6,349 bases of DNA from JAGLGH01 sp034723595 (GTDB lineage: Archaea > Nanobdellota > Nanobdellia > Woesearchaeales > JAGLGH01), in contig JAYEPB010000010.1 of assembly GCA_034723595.1 (NCBI GenBank), positions 1 through 6,349 of the forward strand, in the 5' to 3' direction. This document shows, one piece after another, positions 1-5,904 of the stretch; positions within the stretch are counted from its first letter, which is position 1, and every line of letters starts with the position of its first letter. A model generated the notes under the pieces. It had not been told where the DNA came from, did not search any database, and saw only the letters and a list, made by a program, of their open reading frames with translations. Both the position numbers and the translations under genes were made by a program.

Positions 1-1
1 A

Positions 2-700
2 AAGGTAGCAAAGCATGGCAACAGGTCTGCATCAGGCAAATGCGGAAGTGCTGATGTGCTTGAAGAGCTTGGAGTAAATCTTGATGTTTCTCCAGAAAAG
101 GTCTCTGAATGCATAGACAAGATAGGAATAGGATTCCTGTTTGCTCCAAAACTGCATGGAGCAATGAAGCATGCGATAGGACCAAGAAAAGAGATAGGCA
201 TCAGGACAGTTTTCAATATACTTGGTCCATTGACAAACCCTGCTGGAGCAGCGCACCAGCTTCTTGGAGTATATGACAGCAGCCTGACAGAAAAAATGGC
301 AAATGTTCTTAAGAGTCTTGGGGCAAAAAGGGCGCTTGTAGTGCATGGTGAAGATGGGCTTGATGAGGTAACAATCACAGGAAAAACCAAAGTTGCTGAG
401 CTAAAAGACGGTAATATACTTACTTATGATATTGGCCCTGCTGATTTTAATATCAGCCTTGCATCTTCTGATGATCTTAAAGGAGGCACTCCCGCAGAGA
501 ATGCAAGAATTGCGCTTGATATACTTAATGGAAATAAAGGTCCTAAGAGAGATATTGTTGTAATAAATTCAGCTGCTGCATTATATGCTGCTGGAATTAC
601 TCAAGACATAAGGCAAGGTGTAGAAAAAGCATCTTTAGCAATTGATTCAGGAAAAGCCATGGAAAAACTTGAGCAACTTAAAAAGATGACTAATGCTTAA
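2..700 (+). CDS. trpD: Anthranilate phosphoribosyltransferase, 5' truncated by window start
   Basis: Transfers the phosphoribosyl group of PRPP to anthranilate, giving N-(5'-phosphoribosyl)anthranilate, the second committed step of tryptophan synthesis; cytosolic and Mg-dependent. The frame is open from base 2, and 232 residues are visible against roughly 340 usual for the family, so about 105 N-terminal residues, including the GTGGD PRPP loop, lie outside. Visible hallmarks are KHGNRSASGKCGSAD right at the start (canonical KHGNRxxSSKxGSAD), the APKLHGAMKHAIGPRKEIGIRT block carrying the anthranilate-binding arginine, GPLTNPAGA, and GEDGLDEVTITG, whose Asp-Glu pair binds Mg. The first ATG in frame, at base 56, is internal and not the start. 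The stop TAA lies 2 bases before trpF, so the two are very probably co-transcribed. Assignment is secure; only the missing N-terminus is unverified. Confidence 0.96.
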   Translation, partial: KVAKHGNRSASGKCGSADVLEELGVNLDVSPEKVSECIDKIGIGFLFAPKLHGAMKHAIGPRKEIGIRTVFNILGPLTNPAGAAHQLLGVYDSSLTEKMANVLKSLGAKRALVVHGEDGLDEVTITGKTKVAELKDGNILTYDIGPADFNISLASSDDLKGGTPAENARIALDILNGNKGPKRDIVVINSAAALYAAGITQDIRQGVEKASLAIDSGKAMEKLEQLKKMTNA

Positions 701-702
701 AC

Positions 703-1308
703 ATGACTCTTATAAAAATCTGCGGAATCACAAATAAGGAAGATGCTCTTTATGCAGCATCACTTGGAGCTGATATGCTTGGATTTGTATTCTACAGCAA
801 ATCTCCAAGATATATATCTCCAAAACAAGCAAAAGATATAATCAGCAGCCTTCCTGAAAACATTAAAACAGTAGGTGTATTTGTAGATGAAAATCCTGAA
901 AAAGTAAAAACAATCATCAATAAATACAGGCTTGATTATGCGCAGTTTCATGGAAACGAAAGCCCAGATTATGTAAACCAATTCAAAGACATCGCAATAA
1001 AAGCATTCAGGGTTAAACAAGGATTCAACAAAGATGTGATAAAGGATTACCAAGTTTATGCTTTTTTATTTGATACTTTCTCAAAACATGCTTTTGGAGG
1101 TACAGGAGAAACATTTGACTGGGATGCTATAAAATGCATCACTGATAATTGCAGAATAATATTATCAGGTGGATTAAATCCTAATAATATACAGGAAGCT
1201 GTCATGAAAGTAAAGCCATTTGCAGTTGATACAAGTTCTGGTGTTGAATTGTCACCTGGAAAAAAAGACCATGATAAGATTGCTGAATTCATTAGAAATG
1301 TGAGATGA
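703..1308 (+). CDS. trpF: Phosphoribosylanthranilate isomerase
   Basis: Catalyses the Amadori rearrangement of N-(5'-phosphoribosyl)anthranilate to CdRP, the step directly after TrpD; a cytosolic (beta/alpha)8 barrel. The 201-residue length is normal. Visible motifs are KICGIT with the catalytic Cys7, GFVFYSKSPRYIS with Arg36, VGVFVD, QFHGNE with His83, LFDTFSKHAFGGTGETFDW with the general acid Asp124, the phosphate-binding LSGGLNPNNI at 154-163, and DTSSGVELSPGKKD from residue 176 (DVSSGVE is the commoner form). The ATG follows the trpD stop by 2 bases and no good Shine-Dalgarno is seen, so translation may be coupled to trpD. The gene ends 8 bases from the stop of the convergent methyltransferase. 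No truncation or missing catalytic residue is apparent. Confidence 0.97.
   Translation: MTLIKICGITNKEDALYAASLGADMLGFVFYSKSPRYISPKQAKDIISSLPENIKTVGVFVDENPEKVKTIINKYRLDYAQFHGNESPDYVNQFKDIAIKAFRVKQGFNKDVIKDYQVYAFLFDTFSKHAFGGTGETFDWDAIKCITDNCRIILSGGLNPNNIQEAVMKVKPFAVDTSSGVELSPGKKDHDKIAEFIRNVR
1260..1266 (-). terminator. T-tract, possible terminator of the methyltransferase gene
   Basis: Seven A on the plus strand are seven T on the minus strand, about 50 bases past the methyltransferase stop and inside the 3' end of trpF. Archaeal RNA polymerase terminates at T-tracts without needing a hairpin. Weak evidence, because A-runs are common in this AT-rich DNA. Confidence 0.25.
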
Positions 1309-1316
1309 TTCCACAC

Positions 1317-1712
1317 TTAATTCTCTAAAATAATCGCCCTGCTAAAGAATACCTTTTCCATTTTAACCGACTTTAATCTAGCTTTTTTTGCAATATTTAT
1401 TGTCTCTTCAAATGCTTTTTTAGATACATGTAACTTGATCCCTCTTTCAATATCTTTTCCTCGAATTTTACTTCTTAATTTTTTAAGCATCCCTTCTTGT
1501 AAATCTGCTGCAATAACTTTACCTGTTTTGCCGACCATTTTTGCAATTTCTACTGAAAAAAGACCTGGACCGCAGCCAATATCCAAGACAACCATGCCTT
1601 CCTCAACATAATTGCCAAGGATTTTTTTAGGATTATGTATCCATTTTCTCAGGATATTATCAAGGCTTCCAGCATTTTCAACAGGGCATACTCTCTTATT
1701 CTTTTTTTCCAT
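1317..1712 (-). CDS. Class I SAM-dependent methyltransferase with apparent internal deletion
   Basis: The N-terminal half is a Rossmann-type methyltransferase: a short lead with CPV at 9-11 and LRKWIHNPKKILG, then VVLDIGCGPGLFS (motif I, SAM binding, about 41-53) and GKVIAADLQEGML with the acidic end of strand beta2 at Asp70. After about residue 95 (KLH) the protein jumps straight to VSKKAFEETINIAKKARLK and ends with VFFSRAIILEN, which match the C-terminal part of the same UbiE-like archaeal family, as recalled. The central strands and the usual post-motif II, IV and VI regions are missing. Length is 131 residues against roughly 185-195 expected, so about 55-60 residues were lost in frame. 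An AGF-type turn near residue 112 reads ARL, a further sign of drift. ATG at 1712 is preferred because a TATA-like box puts the transcript start almost on it; GTG at 1718 is the alternative. Probably inactive or repurposed; substrate unknown. Confidence 0.75.
   Translation of the reverse strand: MEKKNKRVCPVENAGSLDNILRKWIHNPKKILGNYVEEGMVVLDIGCGPGLFSVEIAKMVGKTGKVIAADLQEGMLKKLRSKIRGKDIERGIKLHVSKKAFEETINIAKKARLKSVKMEKVFFSRAIILEN
1383..1389 (+). terminator. T-tract, possible terminator of the trpD-trpF unit
   Basis: Seven T lie about 75 bases past the trpF stop, inside the convergent methyltransferase gene. With only 8 bases between the two stops, the convergent transcripts must overlap, and this is the first good T-run for trpF read-through. 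Low confidence. Confidence 0.25.
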
Positions 1713-1734
1713 AATCACAAATAATTAGAGCATA

Positions 1735-1742
1735 TATTTAAA
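1735..1742 (-). promoter_or_regulatory. TATA-like promoter of the methyltransferase gene
   Basis: Read on the minus strand this is TTTAAATA inside a longer ATTTAAATATAT stretch. Its centre lies about 26 bases upstream of the ATG at 1712, the usual archaeal TATA-to-start spacing, so the mRNA would be leaderless or nearly so. No Shine-Dalgarno is visible before the gene, which fits. Inferred from position and composition only. Confidence 0.5.
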
Positions 1743-1768
1743 TGTATTCCGCATTTATAAACTGCTGC

Positions 1769-1782
1769 AAAAGCTTTATATA
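1769..1782 (+). promoter_or_regulatory. BRE/TATA promoter of the ddh-lysA unit
   Basis: AAAAG (BRE-like, 1769-1773) followed by CTTTATATA (1774-1782) is a textbook archaeal core promoter. It predicts a start near 1803-1806 and a leader of about 30 bases that contains the G-run ribosome site at 1826-1830. It is divergent to the methyltransferase promoter about 35 bases away, so the two core promoters could share regulation. Confidence 0.65.
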
Positions 1783-1825
1783 TTTCTATAAAATTCATTA
1801 TTTTGAAAAAGATTGAATTAAATCA

Positions 1826-1830
1826 GGGGG
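1826..1830 (+). promoter_or_regulatory. Shine-Dalgarno-like G-run before ddh
   Basis: AGGGGGAT ends 6 bases before the ATG at 1837 and is the only clear Shine-Dalgarno-like site in the window. It supports the chosen start of the dehydrogenase and contrasts with the short-leader starts of aroA and the methyltransferase. Confidence 0.5.
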
Positions 1831-1836
1831 ATAAAT

Positions 1837-2820
1837 ATGGATGATAAAATAAAAATAGGTATTGTAGGATATGGAAATATAGGTAAAGGTGTAGAACTGG
1901 CAATTGAAAAAAATCCAGACATGACATTAGAAGCTATTTTCACCAGAAGGGATTCTGGCAATTTAATAACTAAATCGCCAAAACATAAGATTTATCATGT
2001 TTCTGAAGCTAAACACATGGGCAGCATAGATGTCGCAATACTCTGCGGTGGTTCTGCAACAGATTTGCCAGAACAAGGTCCTTACTTCGCATCATTATTC
2101 AATACAGTTGATAGTTACGATACTCATGCTAAGATTCCTGAGTATTTTTGGCATGTTAATGAAGCTGCAAGAGATGCAGGAACAACCAGCATTATCTCAA
2201 CTGGCTGGGATCCAGGATTATTTTCTTTATTAAGAGTAATAGAAGAAGCAGCATTGCCTGATGGACAAGGATACACCTTTTGGGGAACAGGAGTAAGCCA
2301 AGGACATTCAGACGCGATAAGAAGAATAGATGGTGTAAAAGATGCAAGGCAATATACTATTCCAATAGAAGATGCTGTAGCAAGGGTAAGATCAGGAGAA
2401 GCTCCTGAATTGACAACAAGAGAAAAACATCTTAGGGATTGCTATGTTGTTGCAGAAGATAGAGCTGACAAGAAAGGTATAGAAACTGAGATTAAGACTA
2501 TGCCTAATTACTTTGCAGACTATGACACAAGAGTTTCATTCATATCACAACAAGAGATGGATGATAAACATTCAGGCATGCCTCATGGTGGATTTGTATT
2601 AAGAAGCGGAAATACAAGCCCTCATCAGAATCAATTGATTGAATTCTCATTAAAATTAGGCAGCAATCCAGAATTCACTGGAAATATCCTTGTGGCATAT
2701 GCCAGAGCTGCTTACAGGATGAATAAAGAAGGACTGATAGGTGCAAAGACTGTACTTGACATAGCTCTAGCCTACCTTTCAATAAGATCTAATGATGAAT
2801 TGAGAAAAGAGATGTTATAA
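1837..2820 (+). CDS. ddh: meso-Diaminopimelate D-dehydrogenase
   Basis: Catalyses NADPH-dependent reductive amination of L-2-amino-6-oxopimelate (open tetrahydrodipicolinate) to meso-diaminopimelate, bypassing the succinylase, acetylase and aminotransferase routes. At 327 residues it matches the family (about 320-330). Domains: an N-terminal Rossmann fold with GIVGYGNIG at 8-16 and TRRD at 36-39, whose Arg pair suits the NADP 2'-phosphate; the signature CGGSATDLPEQGP at 70-82; NTVDSYDTHAKIPEY at 89-103; the substrate-site STGWDPG at 121-127; and WGTGVSQGHSDAIRRIDGVKDARQYT from 149, which are hallmarks of DAP dehydrogenase rather than of other amino-acid dehydrogenases. The C-terminal MPHGGFVLRSGNT and FTGNILVAYARA carry the His and Asn expected at the substrate pocket. 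First gene of a unit with the decarboxylase 25 bases downstream, behind its own TATA promoter. No defects seen. Reverse (deaminating) use is possible biochemically but biosynthesis is favoured by the neighbour. Confidence 0.95.
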   Translation: MDDKIKIGIVGYGNIGKGVELAIEKNPDMTLEAIFTRRDSGNLITKSPKHKIYHVSEAKHMGSIDVAILCGGSATDLPEQGPYFASLFNTVDSYDTHAKIPEYFWHVNEAARDAGTTSIISTGWDPGLFSLLRVIEEAALPDGQGYTFWGTGVSQGHSDAIRRIDGVKDARQYTIPIEDAVARVRSGEAPELTTREKHLRDCYVVAEDRADKKGIETEIKTMPNYFADYDTRVSFISQQEMDDKHSGMPHGGFVLRSGNTSPHQNQLIEFSLKLGSNPEFTGNILVAYARAAYRMNKEGLIGAKTVLDIALAYLSIRSNDELRKEML

Positions 2821-2845
2821 TCATTAAGAAAAAAACAAACTCAAA

Positions 2846-4177
2846 ATGAAAACCCTCTCAGGAAAAGGAAGTATAACTCCTGCAATAATCACAGAAGTTG
2901 CAGATAGATTCGGAACACCTGTTTATCTGTATGAAGCAGATTTAATCAGTGAGAAATGTGATAATGTTCTTTCAATGCCAAATAAATATGGTCTTAGGAT
3001 AAGATATGCCATGAAAGCGAATTCTTCAAGAGCAATCTTGCAGTATATCACAAGCAAAGGGCTTCATCTTGACTTAAGCTCTTTGAATGAAGCAAGAAGA
3101 GCGCACTTGGCAGGGATTTCTTATAACAAGATGATGCTAACAACCCAGGAAGTCCCAATTGAAAAAAACAGGAGTGATCTGGAACACATGATACAAAAAG
3201 GGATGAAGTATAATGTTTGCTCTTTAAGACAATTAGAATTAATTGCAGATTTTGCTTCAGAAAACAACATCCTCTTATCTATGCGAATCCATCCTGGAGA
3301 AGGTTCAGGAGAATCTTCAACAAGAAACACTGGGGACAAGTATTCCTGCTTCGGAGTTCATTTGACAGATATAGACAATGCTTTATCCTATGCAAATTCA
3401 AAAAGATTGATATTTGATCAAGTGCATGTGCATATCGGCTCTGGTGGTGACCCTGAGAAATGGAGAGAGAACATTGACAGAGAATTAGGGTTTGTGGAAA
3501 AATACTTCCCAAATGCAAAAACTGTTAATTTTGGAGGCGGTTTGAAAGAAGCAAGAATGCCTGAAGAAACACCTGCTGACATCCATGATTTAGGATTATA
3601 TGCAAAGAAAAGAATTGAAGAATTCTACAATCGAACAGGAAGAAAACTATTGATGGAAATAGAACCAGGCACATATATTATGGCTGCTTCAGGCAATCTG
3701 ATTACAGAAGTCATTGACAAGAAACAGACTGGTTCAGATGGGTTTGAGTTTCTTGTGTTGAGCGGAGGCATGGAAGTTAATTCAAGACCTCTTAATTATG
3801 GCTCAAAACATCCTTTTTATCTTGTTTCAGGAGATGGAAACCTTTTGTCATCTGAGTTAGACCTTAAGCATCTGGACAAAGAAAATGATCAGAAAATTCC
3901 TGTTGGAAGATGCTGTGAAAGCGGTGATTCGCAAAGCCTGGATGAACATAGCCAGATTATTCCAAGAGTTATGGCTAATCCTGATTTTGGAGACTACTTT
4001 GTCATAGGAGGCTGTGGAGCATATTGTTCATCTATGACTCCTTTCAATTATAACTCTCATGTCCAGGCTCCAGAAGTATTGCTGATTAACAGCGAACTCA
4101 TATGCATAAGAGATCGACAGACATTGGAACAGATGACAGCCAATGAACAGCCATTGCCTCATAGATTTACTTATTGA
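2846..4177 (+). CDS. lysA: Diaminopimelate decarboxylase-like PLP enzyme
   Basis: Predicted to decarboxylate meso-diaminopimelate to L-lysine using PLP; a cytosolic fold-type III (alanine-racemase-like) enzyme, probably dimeric. The 443 residues fit the family. The PLP lysine is Lys57 in RYAMKAN (53-59); DLSSLNE is at 76-82; HIGSGGD at 196-202 and NFGGGL at 228-233 form the phosphate-binding site; EPGTY is at 273-277; NSRPLNYGSKH at 312-322 matches the canonical RPxLYxxxH substrate segment with Arg314 and Tyr318; CCESGD at 356-361 supplies the catalytic Cys-Glu; and GAYCSSMTPFNYNS at 391-404 is the C-terminal PLP/substrate segment. The gene follows ddh, whose product is its expected substrate, and shares its promoter. 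No Shine-Dalgarno is seen before the ATG. The sequence looks divergent from textbook LysA, so a related substrate (another D-configured amino acid or a carboxy-polyamine) cannot be excluded, though the Arg-Pro-Tyr segment favours diaminopimelate. Confidence 0.88.
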   Translation: MKTLSGKGSITPAIITEVADRFGTPVYLYEADLISEKCDNVLSMPNKYGLRIRYAMKANSSRAILQYITSKGLHLDLSSLNEARRAHLAGISYNKMMLTTQEVPIEKNRSDLEHMIQKGMKYNVCSLRQLELIADFASENNILLSMRIHPGEGSGESSTRNTGDKYSCFGVHLTDIDNALSYANSKRLIFDQVHVHIGSGGDPEKWRENIDRELGFVEKYFPNAKTVNFGGGLKEARMPEETPADIHDLGLYAKKRIEEFYNRTGRKLLMEIEPGTYIMAASGNLITEVIDKKQTGSDGFEFLVLSGGMEVNSRPLNYGSKHPFYLVSGDGNLLSSELDLKHLDKENDQKIPVGRCCESGDSQSLDEHSQIIPRVMANPDFGDYFVIGGCGAYCSSMTPFNYNSHVQAPEVLLINSELICIRDRQTLEQMTANEQPLPHRFTY

Positions 4178-4216
4178 TTAAAAGTTTGCAAAGCAAAATT
4201 TTCTAATTAATAAATC

Positions 4217-4263
4217 TTTTTTGAATTCTTGGCGAATAAAAATTATTGGGATGTTTTTTCTTT
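4217..4263 (+). terminator. Tandem T-tracts after lysA
   Basis: T-runs at 4217-4222 and 4254-4259, the latter extended by CTTT to 4263, lie 40-86 bases past the lysA stop. Neither is preceded by a clear hairpin, which is normal for archaeal T-tract termination. They would end the ddh-lysA transcript before the structured element. Confidence 0.45.
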
Positions 4264-4283
4264 CTGCAATTTTAATATATTTT

Positions 4284-4397
4284 ATACCACCAGTCTGTGA
4301 CTGGTGTAATCAAGTGGTATTAAATATGCTCAATAGGGAGTGACCCGAGGCGAAGCCGAGCATGCCACCAGTGTTTCACTGGTGGTGGTCACGGACT
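4284..4397. ncRNA. GC-rich twin-hairpin element; structured RNA or palindromic mobile repeat
   Basis: Two hairpins share the same stem: CACCAGTC-TGT-GACTGGTG at 4288-4306 (8 bp) and CCACCAGTG-TTT-CACTGGTGG at 4365-4385 (9 bp, extendable by G4364-U4386). Between them ATGCTC (4326-4331) pairs with GAGCAT (4358-4363), enclosing GGG-AGTGA-CCC (4336-4346) and GGC-GAA-GCC (4349-4357). An alternative long pairing joins 4292-4301 to 4388-4397 (10 bp with one G-U) and would open hairpin 1. ATACCAC (4284-4290) can also pair with GTGGTAT (4314-4320). By hand count 4336-4397 is 39/62 G+C, well above its surroundings, a common mark of structured RNA in AT-rich archaea. It could equally be a REP- or PATE-like palindromic element. 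No known RNA family is recognised, and the strand is not determined. Confidence 0.5.
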
Positions 4398-4545
4398 TTT
4401 GACATGTCCATTTATTTTTTCACTTAAAACTGTTTTCCGATTCTTCATAGGTGCATCTTTAAAAAAATCATTTAACATATCAATTATGATTAATGCATAC
4501 TTCATAAGATCACTAAAAAGTTATTAAATATATAAATGCGTTGAC

Positions 4546-4555
4546 TAGATATCTA
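4546..4555. promoter_or_regulatory. 10-bp palindrome upstream of the aroA TATA box
   Basis: TAGATATCTA is a perfect palindrome ending 6 bases before the TATA box at 4562. Archaeal activators often bind immediately upstream of BRE/TATA, so it may be a regulator site; chance occurrence in AT-rich DNA is also plausible. Confidence 0.3.
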
Positions 4556-4569
4556 AAAACATTTAAATA
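4556..4569 (+). promoter_or_regulatory. BRE/TATA promoter of aroA
   Basis: AAAAC (4556-4560) followed by A and TTTAAATA (4562-4569) resembles an archaeal core promoter. The predicted start is near 4590, leaving a leader of about 15 bases and no room for a usual Shine-Dalgarno, and none is seen. A second TATA-like stretch (AAATATATAAAT, 4526-4537) lies upstream as an alternative. Confidence 0.55.
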
Positions 4570-4577
4570 CCACTAAA

Positions 4578-4599
4578 TTAACTAATATTTAATAGTTAA
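4578..4599. promoter_or_regulatory. Inverted repeat over the predicted aroA transcript start
   Basis: TTAACTA (4578-4584) and TAGTTAA (4593-4599) form a 7-bp dyad with an 8-base spacer, covering the predicted start near 4590 and ending 5 bases before the ATG. This is where archaeal repressors commonly bind. The arms are AT-rich, so a chance dyad cannot be ruled out. Confidence 0.3.
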
Positions 4600-4604
4600 A
4601 TAAA

Positions 4605-5903
4605 ATGGAAAACAAACCTAATTACAGCATAGAATCAGAAATCATAGAGATCAGGCCAATAGAAATGCTTGACGCAGAAATAAGCGCGCCACCTGCAAAA
4701 GCATACACATTAAGGGATATCTTTATTGCATCATTAGCAAAAGGAAAAAGCATAATCATTAACCCCTTGCTTGCAGAGGACCAGATATATGCAATAAATG
4801 CTATGAAGCAGTTGGGAGTTAAGATTGATATTGACAATAACAAGCTTATTATTGAAGGCATGGACGGCAGGCTTAAAACCCCTGAAAAAGAGATATACCT
4901 GGGAAATTCAGGAGTAAGTGTCAGGTTTCTTGCAGCAATTGCTGCTCTTGCAGATGGTGGAGAGGTAATAATCACTGGAAATGAGAGGATGCAGACAGGT
5001 CGGCCAATATCAGACCTTCTTGATGCTCTAAAGCCTATAGGCATAAAAGCTGAATCAATAAATGGCAATGGATGCCCTCCTTTAAGAATTGCATCAGGAA
5101 CATTCCATGGTGGAGAAACAGATCTTGCAGGAAACAAAAGTTCTCAATATTTCTCATCAATAATGCTGGCAGCCCCTTATGCAAAACATGATGTTGTAAT
5201 AAATACATTAGGACATCTTAGCTCAAAGCCGTTTATAGATATAACACTTGACTGCATGAAATCATTTGGAGTTGAAATTAAGAATGATGATTATAAAGCT
5301 TTCAGAATCTGCGCTGGAGAAGGATACAAAGCAAGAGAAATCTCTGTTGAAGGAGACTACAGCAATGCATCATACTTTTTTGCAGCAGCTGCAATCACAG
5401 GAGGCAGGGTAAAAGTCACTAACCTTAACATCAACTCAGCGCAGGGAGAAAAATATTTCATTGACTGTATTGAAGAGATGGGATGCAGGATAACAAAAGG
5501 AGATAACTGGGTAGAGGTCAAAGGAGAAAAATTAAAAGGAATAAGAAAAGACATGAACAACTATCCTGATATTGTGCAGCCACTTGCTGTTGTAGCAGCA
5601 TTTGCAGAAGGTGAAAGTGAATTTTACAATATAGAGCATCTGAAATACAAGGAATGCGACAGGATAACAGCACCTGCTGAAGAACTCAAGAAGATGGGGA
5701 TAGATGCAATAGCAGAAAAAGACAGGCTGATTATAAAAGGAGGAACTCCGACAGCAGCAGAAATAGAGACATACAATGATCACAGGATGGCAATGAGTTT
5801 TAGCATTGCCGGATTAAAGATTCCTGGAATTAAGATAAAAAATCCCAAATGCGTAAAGAAATCATTTCCTGATTTCTGGAAAAAACTAGAAGAGTTGTAT
5901 TAA
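4605..5903 (+). CDS. aroA: 3-Phosphoshikimate 1-carboxyvinyltransferase (EPSP synthase)
   Basis: Joins PEP to shikimate-3-phosphate to give EPSP, the penultimate step to chorismate; a cytosolic two-domain enzyme. The 432-residue length is usual. Motifs in order: APPAKAYTLRD at 28-38, with Lys32 and Arg37 in the places of E. coli Lys22 and Arg27; LGNSGVSVR at 99-107; NERMQTGRPI at 126-135; SSQ at 179-181; SSKPFIDIT at 206-214; NNYPDIVQPLAVVAAFAEG with Asp322 (E. coli Asp313); KYKECDRI with Glu350 and Arg353; NDHRMAM at 391-397; KCVKKSFPDF near the C-terminus. The catalytic Asp, Glu, Arg and His set is intact. Oddities: the Ser after the first-motif Lys is Ala33, the usual Thr after GNxG is Val104, and KESDRI reads KECDRI. 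No Shine-Dalgarno is seen; the start is supported by the TATA box about 40 bases upstream. Followed after one base by the YkgJ-like gene. Confidence 0.95.
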   Translation: MENKPNYSIESEIIEIRPIEMLDAEISAPPAKAYTLRDIFIASLAKGKSIIINPLLAEDQIYAINAMKQLGVKIDIDNNKLIIEGMDGRLKTPEKEIYLGNSGVSVRFLAAIAALADGGEVIITGNERMQTGRPISDLLDALKPIGIKAESINGNGCPPLRIASGTFHGGETDLAGNKSSQYFSSIMLAAPYAKHDVVINTLGHLSSKPFIDITLDCMKSFGVEIKNDDYKAFRICAGEGYKAREISVEGDYSNASYFFAAAAITGGRVKVTNLNINSAQGEKYFIDCIEEMGCRITKGDNWVEVKGEKLKGIRKDMNNYPDIVQPLAVVAAFAEGESEFYNIEHLKYKECDRITAPAEELKKMGIDAIAEKDRLIIKGGTPTAAEIETYNDHRMAMSFSIAGLKIPGIKIKNPKCVKKSFPDFWKKLEELY

Positions 5904-5904
5904 A

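Larger units (their letters stand above)
4178..4604 (+). other. 427-base non-coding region between lysA and aroA
   Basis: No convincing gene is seen here. It holds T-tract terminators (4217-4263), a GC-rich twin-hairpin element (4284-4397), a further T-tract (TTTATTTTTT, 4411-4420), a very AT-rich stretch (about 4421-4540) in which I see no coding or RNA signal, then a palindrome, a TATA box and a dyad just before aroA. An ATG at 4326-4328 inside the element reaches a stop after five codons. Confidence 0.7.

Noticed and set aside
32..346. 104-codon open frame on the minus strand inside trpD
   Set aside because: Antisense to clear TrpD motifs, with an unlike-protein composition rich in Cys, Phe and Tyr; a shadow.
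1783..1836. Lysine riboswitch in the ddh leader
   Set aside because: The predicted leader is only about 30 bases, far too short for the L-box aptamer, and no conserved pairing is seen.
4287..4385. Possible CRISPR array from the repeated CCACCAGT/ACTGGTG units
   Set aside because: Only two copies about 78 bases apart, each a short self-palindrome with the loop differing; no regular repeat-spacer series and no cas gene.
4326..4397. tRNA-like reading of the GC-rich island
   Set aside because: The stems do not fit a cloverleaf: no 7-bp acceptor stem, no T-loop GTTC motif and no anticodon arm of proper size.
4622..5137. 171-codon open frame on the minus strand inside aroA
   Set aside because: It lies fully opposite a motif-complete EPSP synthase and its translation shows no recognisable domain; a shadow of the real gene.
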